A stretch of DNA of 64,000 nt from positions 62,001-126,000 of the forward strand of contig JAAEAF010002350.1 in assembly GCA_011037195.1 (NCBI GenBank), written 5' to 3'. Position 1 is the first letter of the stretch; each line of letters starts with the position of its first letter. Below, in pieces: positions 22,175-33,210 of the stretch. This DNA comes from Triatoma infestans. Lineage: Eukaryota; Arthropoda; Insecta; Hemiptera; Reduviidae. Made by a program: the position numbers and the translations under genes. Under the pieces are notes generated by a model. That model was not told the DNA's origin and searched no databases. It saw only the letters and a program-made list of their open reading frames with translations.

Positions 22175-22735
22175 TGATTTTCTCAAAAAAATGGCTCCGA
22201 CCGGATTTTTTTTAAACATGGTATATCACCTACACATATTAAGAGAGCTAAAACTTTTATTTGAAACATTTCTCCGGAAAAATTCGTTTCAAGGTACTTT
22301 TGGTGGAGGGGTGGGGTTAGGTTTCCTCTAAAGTTGTATTTCAGTTTATTACACAATTGTATCATCTAAATAACTACACATATAAAGAGCTATAACTTTT
22401 ATTTGGAACATTTCTCTCGGGTAAACTCATTTAAGTGAGCTTTTGGTGGAGGGGTAGGATTATGTTTTTCTCTAAAGTGCGTGCTACTTAATACAATTCT
22501 ACAATCTACAATCTAAATTCAATCTACAATCGTGCAATTATACAATTCTACCATCTAAACAAAATTAATTAGAAATAAATAGTGTGCCTAAATTTCGATT
22601 TTCAAGAAAATTAGTAAACCAGAAGTGCGTTTTTTACTGAACAGTTTTTGTCAGTTTTCGCGATTTTCTCCATAAAAACCGCGATTTTGTAAACGGCAAT
22701 AAGAGAAAGTTGTGTGAGTGTTTAAAACCAGATTT
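22175..22735 (-). repeat. R-family repeat, second part of split copy
   Basis: Two core monomers are visible: GGTATATCACCTACACATAT then GAGCTAAAACTTTTATTTGA at 22220-22264, and CTACACATATAAAGAGCTAT near 22374. It ends with AATAAGAGAAAGTTGTGTGA and GTTTAAAACCAGA followed by a T-run near 22730. Confidence 0.85.
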
Positions 22736-22739
22736 TTTT

Positions 22740-23570
22740 TATTTTTTATTTTGCTTCATTTGACGTTAAAAATTAATATGCGCTTCACATTATACTTTCT
22801 CCTGTTTCTCTTCCAACTGTTACAAATCATAAAATAATCAGTTAGTCGAAAAGCATACTAATTGACAGTGAAATCAATTCTCTCTCCATTTGTCTAAGTA
22901 TATTAGATGTAGATTGTTGTAATGATATTCATTGAAGGAAATTGTTAAATCAACTATAAATAGAGAATTTCCGTTATGCAGATCTTTGTAGTTTGCGGGG
23001 CCGCCGCGGATAATCAATACTGAATGTTCTATTCATTTTAATGTGATGCTTGCTATATTTGGTTCAATGCTTTGTTGTTAACTTATTGACTTAACAATAT
23101 TAAGTAATTATGGATGTATATTACTCAAAACAGAGATAGAAAATGAAAACAATATTTTCTGCTTTATGTAATCTATTTAGACATGTCGGACATATTCTGA
23201 TCGTATTTGAAAAATCTTTGAACATCGTTTATATTTCCCTCAGGGCCGTCAGTTTTAGATGTTATTTTACATGTTCGAAATGTCCTTTTCACTTTAACTC
23301 TAATGTTTTCTATTTACTTATCTACTTCTTTAAATTATTTTAAAGGAATTAAAGGATAATTTAATCTTTTTTAATGTCACTAATTTACTTTTTTATTTAT
23401 GTTTTATCTGGCATTAAGTTTGCCAAAGAATTCCAAAATAGAAAACTCTTTTTATTTTCTCATAATTTTCGACATTTCACGACCATAGCTGTTCGTAATT
23501 AAGAGGGTCCGATATGTTTACGTACATGTTGCATGTATATATTACATGTTTATTCCTCGAACGAGGTTAT
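22740..23570. other. No gene seen
   Basis: AT-rich DNA. A short GC patch GGGGCCGCCGCGG lies near 22997. No supported feature. Confidence 0.45.
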
Positions 23571-23573
23571 ATA

Positions 23574-25050
23574 CACTGTTCAAAAAAAGTTTTGCATATT
23601 TCAAGATTTTGTATTTCTGAACCAAATATAATACAACGTTGTTTATCTTATAATAGTGTACAGTACAAACAAAAAACACTTTATCTTACAGATAGCCGAT
23701 GAGCCAGTGTGAAAAAAAAGAAAATTTCGTCATACAGAAATGTAAACAATCACTCACGTAGTCCTTAAACCACAAAAGTCAATTTTCTGTGTAATCAGTA
23801 ATGTGTGCGGCCACCATGAGCCCTGCGACAGGCTTGGAGTCGGTGTGGCAAGCTCAATACCAGGATATCCAGTACATCTTGCGGAAGATTGTCCCATTCC
23901 TCTATGGCAGCAGGGATAAAGTCTTGTAGAAATCTTGTGGTTGGGGACGGTTGGGAATTGTGTTTTCAGTAATCTCCATACATGTTTCACGCAATTCAAA
24001 TCAGGAGACGATGGGGGCCAGATCATTGTTTGAATACCATGGCTTTCCAAGAACTATTCACAGACTGTGCGCGATGGACACGAGCATTGTCGTCCATTAA
24101 AGTGAAATCTGCTCCAATTTAGCTCTAAATCCGCGAACAATGGGTTCAAGGACGTTGTTCTCATATTTTTGTGACGTCATATTGCTCTGCTGTGTGGGTG
24201 TGCGGCGTCCCATCATTATTCCACCCCAGAAGAGTGCTGAACCACCACCTTGCTGGTAGCTTCAAAAGCTCCATTTGCCCTCCAGACATGAATGCTTTTG
24301 TCAACTGGATGCAACGAAATGCGTACATCATCCGTAAATAACGTTTGGTCCCATTATTCTCGGGTCCAACTTTCATATCTTCTTACCCATTGTACACTCT
24401 GAAGTCTGTGGTGATATTCGAGGCGGGTGCCCTGAACGGCCTCGAGAACGTAGTCCTACATTGTGGAGTCGATTTCGAACAGTTTGTGTTGACACATTGA
24501 CTCTTAGCCGCTCGAAGCTCTCTCCTCCGTAAGGTGGTTGCTGTGCTTCTAGGTTGTCTCCTAGCGAAAATACAGATGTATCGGTCTTGAGCAGCGGTTG
24601 TTTTGCGTGGTCGACCTATCCTAGGCTTATCAGCTATGGTTTGTGTCTGTTGGAATTTCCGCCAAAGTCTGGAAACGTCACTTTGATTGCATCACACCAA
24701 TTGAGCTACTTCGGCTTGTGGTCATTTGACCATGTTGCATTAAAGTCACTATTCGAACTCACTTTGCTGCTGAAATCGTGTGCCGTGGCATTGCTGTTTA
24801 AATTCACGGTAAAATCATTTCCTTTTCAACTTACACGCAATCAACAAAAAAATTTTCAACTGCATACAATCAGCTCAACTTTTCAACTGATCAAAATCTC
24901 TAACAAGTAGTGAATGAATGAGCACATTGTCAGGAATTCAAATGTAACGTGTTTCAAAGGTCATACAAAACAAAGAAATGCAACATAATTTACCGGACAA
25001 AGTTCAGAAATACAAAATCTTGCAATATGCAAAACTAGTTTTGACCAGTG
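23574..25050 (-). mobile_element. Tc1-like transposon, complete but decayed
   Basis: The plus-strand left end CACTGTTCAAAAAAAGTTTTGC and the right end, which is GTTTTGACCAGTG at 25038-25050, form inverted repeats of roughly 45 bp; both contain AGTTTTGCATATT and CAAGATTTTGTATTTCTGAA. Each outer end abuts TA (23572-23573 and 25051-25052), the Tc1/mariner target. The 1,477-bp length fits a Tc1-class element. The transposase is read on the minus strand. Confidence 0.88.
23760..24860 (-). pseudogene. Tc1-like transposase, frameshifted
   Basis: C-terminal catalytic end: MIWPPSSPDLNCVKHVWRLL near 23965-24030, where Tc1 transposases have WP.QSPDLNPIE.W; the usual E of the DDE triad is replaced by K in CVKHVW. 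The middle shows TKAFMSGGQMELLKLPARWW near 24240 and an FSTLLGWN block, in shifting frames. The N-terminal DNA-binding part (24400-24860) is only faintly recognisable. It is not functional. Confidence 0.75.
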
Positions 25051-25052
25051 TA

Positions 25053-25430
25053 TGTCCTTATGAACGGTTTGGTATTTTAATTTAATAAGTACTTTCTCTG
25101 CAACAGACAACCCATATAAACTGATTTGTTTTTAAACATTGTACAAAAATGTGCAATGGTTAAAAAAATGATACAGATAAAATAACAAAACCACATGGAT
25201 TTAAAAGAGAGGAGAAGCAATCCATTGGTCACAATTTTTTTGAAATGCTTAGTTGCACACGAGCCGCCTGCTGTTTTAGACTTTGGGGTGGATTTTTCAG
25301 GGTTGTTTTTTGGAGTATAGTCGGCGTATTAACGGATTAAAATGTGTGAGTATTTTCAGATGGAACTTAAAGAATAACGGGATTTGGGCCATTTCTTGGA
25401 CATGACGGAATATTTAGATCTCTATGAATG
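25053..25430. other. No feature seen
   Basis: AT-rich sequence right of the Tc1-like element. Nothing recognised. Confidence 0.45.
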
Positions 25431-25439
25431 GTGTGATTG

Positions 25440-25990
25440 GAAGAAAATAATAATGTGGTGGTGTGATGTTGTGTATATGTAGCTGTGGCGTGACGTTTTA
25501 GCGAAAAAGGGCTTGTATTAGGTATATACGGTTAAGAGAGAAGTATTAGTAATAATTAAGAGTCACCACTGTGTTAAAATAATTATATTCTGTTAAAATA
25601 CATAACCACAACTTTTGTTATTATAAACTTATTTAATTATTGTGAAACTGGCCTGATACTAAGAGAGCGTCGATTCCTTAAGTGTTCTGGCTTTGGAAGC
25701 AGAATTGCGACTTGGGGTTGAAGGCTAAGTGCCGACTATCTATTCTTTACTCTTTGAAAGCTAATGTTGGACTCTCTTCTTTGGAATTGCTCTCTCTCGC
25801 GCGGGGGAATTTTCTTGTACAAAAGAGTACCATAACGGGATTTTGTGCCTTTGTTTAATGATCCGAATTTACGCACTGATAGTAAAATACACTATTTTTG
25901 AAGTTAAATTTCACGAGCAGTAAGATAATTATAAAATATTCTAAATTATTTTAAAAAAAATATTATTTTTCATTTCGTTCTTCACTACAG
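25440..25990 (-). repeat. LTR-like repeat L2, copy 1
   Basis: Shares ordered blocks with 28910-29435: AAGAGAGAAGTATTAGTAAT, CTAAGAGAGCG, AAGTGTTCTG, AAAATACACTATTT and the end block CATTTCGTTCTTCACTACA. The right end, read on the minus strand, starts TGTAGTGAAGAACGAAATG, as an LTR might. No TSD was resolved. Confidence 0.6.
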
Positions 25991-27784
25991 AACACATAGT
26001 ATGGACATTGACAGTTTTGCGGAAGATTGGGGATGGATTATTGGACACGTTGGGATCGGGAACGTTTGGCAGTTAATGTCGTATGTCCGGTGTATATAAG
26101 TCTTTTGTTAGTCAGTGATAGTTGAGAGCAGCCCCCCGTCATAATCGTAGCAATAGTTTGTTTTCGTCAGATCATTTTTTGTCTCTTAAACTGTGTGAAT
26201 TATATTATAATGGTTGAAATATTATATACAAAATATTGGTAGAACCTCATGAAAATGTTATTTTATAATTATATTCATCGCTTTTAGAGAAAATCTTATA
26301 ATGTAAATCACAAGTTTTTTATTTGAAGAAAATATATATATGGTTGAATAACTGAGAAAAATGTAGGCTATCTTAAAGTGAACATCTAAAGTGATGCCAT
26401 TTTTATGTGTAATAGAAAGTTATCTGAAACTTTCGTACCAGATTCTTAATACCATTCAAGGATATATCAAAAATTTTATATTTAAGATTTTACAAGTGTA
26501 CTGCTAAGGAGTATAACATGAAATCAATAGTATTGAAAAAATCCCTCTGTTAAGAGATTTTTAAAATCATCAAAACACTCCTCAATGTTATCTTCATCTT
26601 TTGATTCATATTTTAGATTCCATTAAATGAACGATTCCTTTCCATGAACACGATTATTCCTTCCATGTAAAAAATAAAAATAAAAAAATCATTTTCAAAC
26701 GGATAAAACATAGCGAATGATACATATTTATGATCTCTCTGACTTGGGGTAAATAAGTATTCGATACACACACACAATATATATATACGTAATAATAGCC
26801 ACAATCATGTGGCTTTTTTATTATATGCTGAGATTGTTTGCGTACCGATTGACATACAAAAAAAAAGGGGAGTCATATATGGAAGTTAAAATCAGGTTCT
26901 GTATGGTGTAAGAAAAGTATACCACTAACCTAAACATAGAAGTGGTTAGAGGTATCTATATTATTGTATATAAGTGGCAAGTAACAGTAATGTTTGGATA
27001 ATCGACCTACGTTAGGATTACATCTGTTGTTATATTGTCGTCTTTGTGTGGTATATATATTTTATGTGACACATAGACACTTCCATCATGGCGAAGTGAA
27101 TGCCTTTTTTTACTTTGTTTGCTTCGTCTTTGTTTACAGACCTTCTCTTGTCAAACCTGATATAGGTTTATTTTAGTAATTTTTATATTAATTTGTTATA
27201 TGTGAACATATGTTATTAAAAAAGATGTTGGGTTTATCGGTTCAGATAGTACTTTCTTTTTTAGTCTGTTTATCCAACGTTTCGGCATAAAAGCGCAGTA
27301 ATGTAATAAACAGTCCTGTATGAGGAAACTCAACATAGCAAGCATTGGAGCTTCAATGGTAGGCATAATAGAGATGTTATGAGCATTTGAGATGAGCTAT
27401 GAAAAATAGCGGAACCGCTGAAGCCGATTTTTTAACCGATGAAGTTTCCAGCGTTTGCTTTAAAGAGTTCCTCAACAGAAGGACTTTTTGGACAAGCCAC
27501 CGCTAGATATTTACAACATCGCCCTTTTGATCACTAGTAACGCATTTGAATTTACATTAACGAATATCTGATTGCATCTTTCTCAAACCAATCGCTCTTT
27601 TCCAAGGATTATCGCATCTTTTGCTCCTAAACATTTTATCTTCTGCAGTGCATAAATCATTGGAGCACTGAAAATACCCTTGTTTTACAATCGATTTTTT
27701 TTCCTTTAGAATGTATTATATGAAATAATTATAAAAATTCCAGATGTAGCAAACAAACAATAATTAAAAGTAATAAAAAAACAT
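25991..27784. other. No gene seen between L2 copies
   Basis: The sequence between the two L2 repeats holds no retroelement reading frame. A TATA-like GTATATAAG occurs at about 26092. Other short frames carry no domains. Confidence 0.45.
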
Positions 27785-27794
27785 CTTTTTTTTT

Positions 27795-27891
27795 AATTAA
27801 GGTGCTTCACGTCTATGGTCATTAGCGCCCGGAGCTTTCTCAGTGCACTGCCGGCCTCCGGACAGTGTCCGTCTTACAGACAACACTGGGT

Positions 27892-27972
<81 letters not shown>

Positions 27973-28105
27973 ACCCCCCCCCCCCCCCCCCCCCCTCACG
28001 AACAGTGAGTTGTAGAGGCTCCTAGGAAGAAAAAAATCTTAAGGGTAGCACTGGACCCGAACCCGGGACCTCCGCATGGGAGTCCAACGCGCTACTCAAT
28101 TATGT
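27795..28105 (-). mobile_element. tRNA-derived SINE (S1) with poly-C tract
   Basis: On the minus strand: A-box TAGCGCGTTGG (28084-28094) and B-box GGTTCGGGTCC (28053-28063), spaced as in a tRNA promoter. A body shared with the copy at 30.5 kb follows: AGGAGCCTCTACA, ACACTGTCCGGAGGCCGGCA, GTGCACTGAGAA.GCTCCGGG. The tail is A-rich. The body is expanded by a C/G homopolymer (27893-27995). Confidence 0.85.
27893..27995. repeat. Poly-C tract: 80 C, one A, 22 C
   Basis: 80 consecutive C (27893-27972), A at 27973, 22 C (27974-27995), inside SINE S1 where the sister copy at 30.5 kb has a short normal sequence. It creates proline-only reading frames that are not genes. Biological expansion and assembly artefact are both possible. 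Confidence 0.95.
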
Positions 28106-28905
28106 TTAAAGTGTTCCAAATTAGAAAGATGTTTATTTTGGTGGGGAAAGTGTTCAAATTATTCACAATAAGGTAATAATTTGGTTCAAAAAAAGGATTT
28201 ATGCGGGAGAAAAATTGTTCACAAATCGGAAATACTTTGGTTATAAAAAAAGTTTAATTTGAATGGAAAAAGGTTTAATTAAATTGAAAAATCTTTAATT
28301 TGAAAGGGGAAAAGGTTAAATTTTACTGTAAAATACTATATATTTTTTGCTGGTATTTGTACTGACTTCAACCATTTTGCTGCTAGCCGTTGTTTGATGT
28401 AATGTAAATAAATAAAATAATTAAAAAAAATTTCTCTATTTATATTGATTGATTGATTTACATTTTTTTTTTTTGAGATTTAAGTGGCATACATCAATCG
28501 ATTTTCATATTTCGTGTTAAATAATGGTGCCATAGGCCATAAAAGGTCTCTTTCATAATCGTATTATAATAATTTCAAATTAACGTTGTAACAATATATC
28601 ATTACATTTGCCTATTAAGAATGAATAAGATTTTTTGCTAATTAAAACAAAAGAATTAAAACATTTAAAATGTAAAAAGGGCAAGGATACTTAATAATTT
28701 TTTTTTTTTCTAATTTATAATCAATTACAAACTTATTTGTGATTCTGTTCATTATTCCTTTGGCTAAAACAATGTGCAGTGCAAGAAAGTTTTGGTATTT
28801 TGTGTATAATATTAGTTCAAGATTATTAGTTTTTGAAATATTTTTGAAAGGGATATATGCAATGAGAGAGGTAATATTTATTTCATTTATAATTTGGTCA
28901 GTTGT
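28106..28905. other. AT-rich spacer, no gene
   Basis: A/T-rich with irregular repeats of GTTTAATTTGAA.GGAAAA type near 28250-28310. No supported gene. Confidence 0.45.
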
Positions 28906-28909
28906 TGTT

Positions 28910-29435
28910 GAAATAGTTTTGGTGTGATGTGTTGTAGTGTGTTGTAGCTTGTGGCGTGAGCGGTTTTGTAAAGGGGGCTTGTGTTTAAGAGAGAAGTATT
29001 AGTAATAATCAAGAGAGCACCAGTGGTCTGAAATATATATATTATTCTTTAAAAGAATTTAATCTTTATAATATCACAATAATATGTTTATAAGTATACT
29101 GAAATTAGTCTGAATAAACTCTTATAACTTAAACTGCCACTGATTCTAAGAGAGCGAAAAACAAGTGTTCTGCTTGAATGTCTGTTTTAGACTGGTTTCT
29201 CTTTATAGTCCAGATCCTTTCAAATAATGCTGGTATGTCTGGAGGAAGTAGTATTGTTTTACCCTAACTGTTTCTTGCCCTTTGTCTCTTGGTTTGCATT
29301 GACCTAGATTGTAGTATCTGGCTCTATACCATCACTAAAATACACTATTTAAACTAGCTAATTTTCACAAAATTATTTTACTAAACTATTTTCCAAAACT
29401 ATTATTTTTTCCATTTCGTTCTTCCCTACATTGGT
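28910..29435 (-). repeat. LTR-like repeat L2, copy 2
   Basis: Same block order and orientation as 25440-25990, ending CATTTCGTTCTTCCCTACA. The two copies are clearly diverged. Confidence 0.6.
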
Positions 29436-29719
29436 CCATTTAGGAGCAGTTTCATGGGGCTAATTTCAAGTATATATTGTCACATCAGAAGCTAACTTAG
29501 CATAAGATTTAGTGTGACATAGTTTCCATGGAAGCATATTCCAAATTTCAAACATTTTTTTTGTTCTAATGATAAAAATCAAACTGTTGTATGTGAAGTT
29601 TGAACTTCACTCTGGTTGTGTTATCTGGGTGGTTATGTGGTTGGACTCATGACAAAAAATATCAAGAATTTTTTTTTTTCAATAGTCACTTTGCTTCATT
29701 TACCCCGTTTCGAATGTTT

Positions 29720-30840
29720 AACCATCTTCAGTATTGTAAAACAGTATAATATCATAAGACTTCTCACACCTCGTCTTTGTTTTAATAATCATATTAAGGA
29801 GAAAGTGGTTTCAGCTAAGGTTAAGGTCGCTGTTAGATCGGGCCTAATCTCTCAAAATGTGATTCCCTCTTCCAAAAAGTTTTTATTGTTTAATTCAGTG
29901 TGTAGGTCCATTGCCTGTTATGCAGTACAGATAAGGGGCTATCAACGCTATGAAGCGTTAGAACAGTTAAGATTTTTTATTAAAAAACTGTATTCACTGC
30001 CTAGTATTGCCCCCAATTATATGCTCTATGTGGAAACGGGTGTGGATTTGCTGTTGTTGTTTACTTTAAGGATGCATTTCAATTATTGTCTGAAGGTGTT
30101 GGACCTGCCTCAATCTAGACTCCACAAAATTTTGGCATTGGAAGTAATCAAGCAGAAAGCTTATTGGTTTGGTAGTTGGATAAGTTTGGCGGAGAAATAT
30201 GACTGTGAGTTTAGCCCCTCTATTATTGACTGGGAGTGTTGGAGAGATCAGCTGGCAGCTCTGATAGTCAGGATTGGAACGGTTCATAGAGGGTGGAAGT
30301 TAGGGCATTCGTTAGATTTTCACATTATGGACAGTGGATTTGAATGAAAAGCTATTTTCCTTTGAACGGCACGATAACAATATGTAATACTCGCTTCAGC
30401 ATTTGCGATGGCTTGTTAAGCTAAGAGTGAACTTTTATATCTGAATCATACTCCCTTGGCTGGAGAGGGATGTCCAGATGTGTTCTGTATGCAATTTAAA
30501 TGCTAGCACACTGGACTCCCACGCGGAGGACCCAGGTTCGAGTCTAGCTGGGCTACCTTTAGATTTTTTCTTTCTAGGAGCCTCTACAGCTCTCTGCCCG
30601 GTGATGGACAGTGTTGTCTGTAACGAGAGAACACTGTCCGGAGGCCGGCAGTGCACTGAGAAGGCTCCGGGCGCCAATGACCTTCTAAGGTTGACGCGCC
30701 TAAATTTAAAAAAAAAATACCCTCCCTGTGACTTCACTGAGAGATTATTTAAATGCTCTGGACTGTCATGGTCTCATAAGTTTCTCCAGGTCTGCTTAGC
30801 GCTACCGTTTTCAGTTGGTGCAGGAATTTAATTTCTTATT
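29720..30840 (+). pseudogene. LINE ORF2 C-terminal fossil, relative of the 36 kb LINE
   Basis: Frame from about 29730: FNNHIKEKVVSAKVKVAVRS, IACYAVQIRGYQRYEALEQL, FFIKKLYSLPSIAPNYMLYV, LRMHFNYCLKVLDLPQSRLH and EVIKQKAYWFGSWISLAEKY. These align in order with the ORF2 C-terminal half at 36.7-37.5 kb (SKAILCYGAQVWGF, NTPNYILYLET, LKYILRCLNLPSYRYP, EIIKQNLFWYKEWEKLSSTY). A CSVCN knuckle start appears at 30482. A SINE then interrupts, and the last residues (like LVQEFN) resume near 30815. The RT proper is missing. Confidence 0.85.
30500..30719 (+). mobile_element. tRNA-derived SINE (S1) inserted in LINE fossil
   Basis: A-box TAGCACACTGG (30504-30514) and B-box GGTTCGAGTCT (30535-30545), then the S1 body (AGGAGCCTCTACAGCTC, ACACTGTCCGGAGGCCGGCA, GTGCACTGAGAAGGCTCCGG) and an A-rich tail near 30710. 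It sits between two parts of the LINE C-terminal region. No clean TSD was found. Confidence 0.85.
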
Positions 30841-31235
30841 GTTGTTCATTTTCATCATGAAACTTAATATGGTATCATTGCAATTTATTTCTTGTATCAT
30901 AAGATTTTGTTGTTTTTATACTTGTTGTCTATTCTTTGATTTATATAATTTCGATAAAAGTTTATCTCTCCATTTAATTTATTGCATTAATTCCTTAAAT
31001 TAAAGTAGTAATTAATTTACTTTTGTGCATTGTTTATATTGTGATTGATGTCACTTATTGTTTTTGTAATATAATGTTATTGCTTTAATTAGTATTAGGA
31101 TTTAAATTGGTTTTGTTTTACATCAACCTCCGGCTGAAGGGTTTCCCAAGCCATATATACTTGTGTTTCCAGTTTTGCTGTAGAAATGTTCATTTTGTGT
31201 TTTTTAATAAAGTATAATATTATTGTTATTAATAT
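30841..31235 (+). other. Probable 3' UTR of the LINE fossil
   Basis: Follows the LINE stop. It includes AACCTCCGGCTGAAGGGTTT and a CCCAAGCCATATATAC block near 31125-31160, and ends TTTTTTAATAAAGTATAATA then TTATTGTTATTAAT, a poly-A-signal-like and TTA-rich tail comparable to the 36.3 kb LINE tail. Confidence 0.55.
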
Positions 31236-31384
31236 CATAAGATTTTCATAGGTCAAAATCATTTTATACGAGTATTATGTGTAAATTGACTTTTGGGCAG
31301 ACAGTCTATGACGTTTTTCAAGATTTCTGAAAGCTATCACGAAAAAATCTCTCATAGAGTGAAACATTAATTTCTCTGAAGTTT

Positions 31385-31480
31385 TTTAAAAAAAAAAATT
31401 GTGTGAAACACTCACAACTTTCTCTTACTTCAGTTAATATAATTCAGAAAATAACAGTTTTTCTTTAAACTTGCAAAGTT
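31385..31480 (+). repeat. R-family A-side end of interrupted copy
   Basis: AAAAATTGTGTGAAACACTC, ACAACTTTCTCTTACTTCAG, then loss of similarity. The matching hairpin-side end is at 33118-33205, so a mariner carrying a LINE sits inside this R copy. Confidence 0.75.
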
Positions 31481-31600
31481 TTACTGAGTTGCCTTAATAT
31501 AAGTATAGAGATGGTGGAATACTAGCCATAACCTCTCCAACCAATGCTATTGTTTTCGGTGCAAAGCTTCTACAATTTGATTCAGGTGTAAAGTTTTTGG

Positions 31601-32710
31601 CTATCCTTTATTTTCAATGATATACGTCCACCTTTAAACTCAGCTGCCCATTTTTTTACTGTTGATAACGAATGTGCAGACTCCTTACACACTTTCACCA
31701 ACTAGACGAATTTCTGTTGGCGATAAACCATCAAAAATCATTTTTTTTTTTTATGGAGGGGGGAAAATGTCTTCGCACGAGTGTGGGACTCGCACCCATT
31801 GGAAACCCCCTACTCTCTCGCAGGCATCCGCCCACCCCGAAACTGCTAAGGCATTACTTCGGGGTAGTGCCTCGTAATATGCCCTAACGGGCCCACCCCG
31901 TCCTCGGAGGGGGGAGTGCCGGTTCATCTCAATAATCTTCATCCGAAAGACCGTCCGGACAAAGATACCTTGTCCCATCGTTCTCTTCGGATGAGCATGG
32001 TCCTCACCACTGATTCCGGAGTAATCCTTCCGATTTCAGCTTCCAGACTTTGCCTTTCTCTCGCCCATCTCCCGCACCAAAAAAAGGTGTGGCAGACGGC
32101 AAAACCGTATATGCACGCCGAGTCTCCCACCTTCCCCACCCTATACAGGTAAACGGCTATCCTTTATTTTCAATGATATACGTCCACCTTTAAACTCAGC
32201 TGCCCATTTTTTTACTGTTGATAACGAATGTGCAGACTCCTTACACACTTTCACCAACTAGACGAATTTCTGTTGGCGATAAACCATCAAAAATAATTTT
32301 TTTTTATGGAGGGGGGAAAATGTCTTCGCACGAGTGTGGGACTCGCACCCATTGGAAACCCCCTACTCTCTCGCAGGCATCCGCCCACCCCGAAACTGCT
32401 AAGGCATTACTTCGGGGTAGTGCCTCGTAATATGCCCTAACGGGCCCACCCCGTCCTCGGAGGGGGGAGTGCCGGTTCATCTCAATAATCTTCATCCGAA
32501 AGACCGTCCGGACAAAGATACCTTGTCCCATCGTTCTCTTCGGATGAGCATGGTCCTCACCACTGATTCCGGAGTAATCCTTCCGATTTCAGCTTCCAGA
32601 CTTTGCCTTTCTCTCGCCCATCTCCCGCTCCAAAAAAAGGTGTGGCAGACGGCAAAACCGTATATGCACGCCGAGTCTCCCACCTTCCCCACCCTATACA
32701 GGTAAACGGC
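31601..32710. repeat. 553-bp tandem duplication across mariner/LINE junction
   Basis: Two nearly identical units, about 31601-32153 and 32154-32706 (for example GTTGATAACGAATGTGCAGA recurs 553 bases apart). Each contains ~140 bp of mariner transposase plus the 3' ~410 bp of an R1-like LINE. The A/T homopolymer length and a single CAC/CTC change near 32076/32629 are visible differences, so the duplication postdates both insertions and is young. Confidence 0.92.
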
Positions 32711-32850
32711 AAAACAACCGTGCCTCGTGAGAAATTGGGTGAGGAAGTAGTCGACCCCGAAGTGCTTTCTACTTACCCATTCGCCAAGCTTGGGATGAGT
32801 CTTGCCGTCCATCTACCGCGAAAAAAACCATTAGACCAATTAAAAACCAT
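31741..32850 (-). pseudogene. R1-like LINE, C-terminal ORF2 fragment
   Basis: Minus strand, 5' to 3': HPKLGEWVSRKHFGVDYFLT near 32750-32800, FLTRHGCFAVYLYRVGKVGD, ACIYGFAVCHTFFWSGRWAR and ERQSLEAEIGRITPESVVRT near 32500-32620, then a frameshift to FVRTVFRMK. This is the C-terminal block after the RT in R1-group LINEs. The knuckle cysteines are partly lost (ACIYG for a C-x2-C). A 3' UTR and A-tail (T-run at 31741-31752 on the plus strand) follow. Its last ~410 bp are duplicated. Confidence 0.8.
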
Positions 32851-33117
32851 TAGAATTTTATGACAAAAGGGTATTCAAGTTTATTCATTTTGTGAAAAAA
32901 CACACAACACGCTTACTTTAAACAGCCATATAAAACAAACTATTTTGTCTGGCCATATTCACATTTTTGGTATTTACTTTTGCAACAAGTGTGCCAACAC
33001 ATAACAAAGTAATTTCATTTGTAGTAGTGCCATCTATGGGCTAGGCCGAGAACTTTTCACTTTGTCCTAGTATACACACAACACACTATGCGCTAAAAAC
33101 TAATTTTTTTCTTTCAA

Positions 33118-33210
33118 AGGGGACCTCAAAACTTCCGGTGAAAACTCAATATCGAAAATTTGGCACACGATCGCACTACTTCCTGTCACTATGAGTAAGA
33201 GAAAGTAGAA
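33118..33210 (+). repeat. R-family hairpin-side end
   Basis: GGGGACCTCAAAACTTCCGG, ACTCAATATCGAAAATTTGG, CACTACTTCCTGTCACTATG and AGTAAGAGAAAGT: the 3' end of the R copy begun at 31385, with the left half of the hairpin decayed. Confidence 0.8.

Larger units (their letters stand above)
31490..33076 (-). mobile_element. Mariner-like element, interrupted by LINE
   Basis: Right terminus on the minus strand: TACTAGGACAAAGTGAAAAG then TTCTCG near 33052-33076, a mariner-like 5' inverted repeat next to TA. Transposase N-terminus: MNKLEYPFVIKF near 32845-32890. After the LINE insert it resumes with DGLSPTEIR near 31720 and SLSTVKKWAAEFKGGRISL near 31610-31665, the helix-turn-helix region of irritans-type mariners. 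The catalytic domain is missing: the element is truncated near 31490 where R sequence starts. Confidence 0.75.

Noticed and set aside
24554..24910. 118-codon plus-strand frame as a gene
   Set aside because: Lies antisense to the Tc1-like transposase N-terminal region and runs into the right inverted repeat side; no domain.
27815..28025. Proline-rich open frames over the poly-C tract
   Set aside because: They are translations of a homopolymer inside a SINE; no start context or conserved flanks.
30504..30545. tRNA gene candidate
   Set aside because: A- and B-boxes are present but no acceptor or anticodon stem folds; the body and A-tail make it a SINE. The same holds at 28053-28094 and 34364-34417.
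31672..32705. Several ~70-codon frames on both strands
   Set aside because: Shadows of the duplicated R1-like LINE fragment; only the minus-strand LINE reading makes sense.
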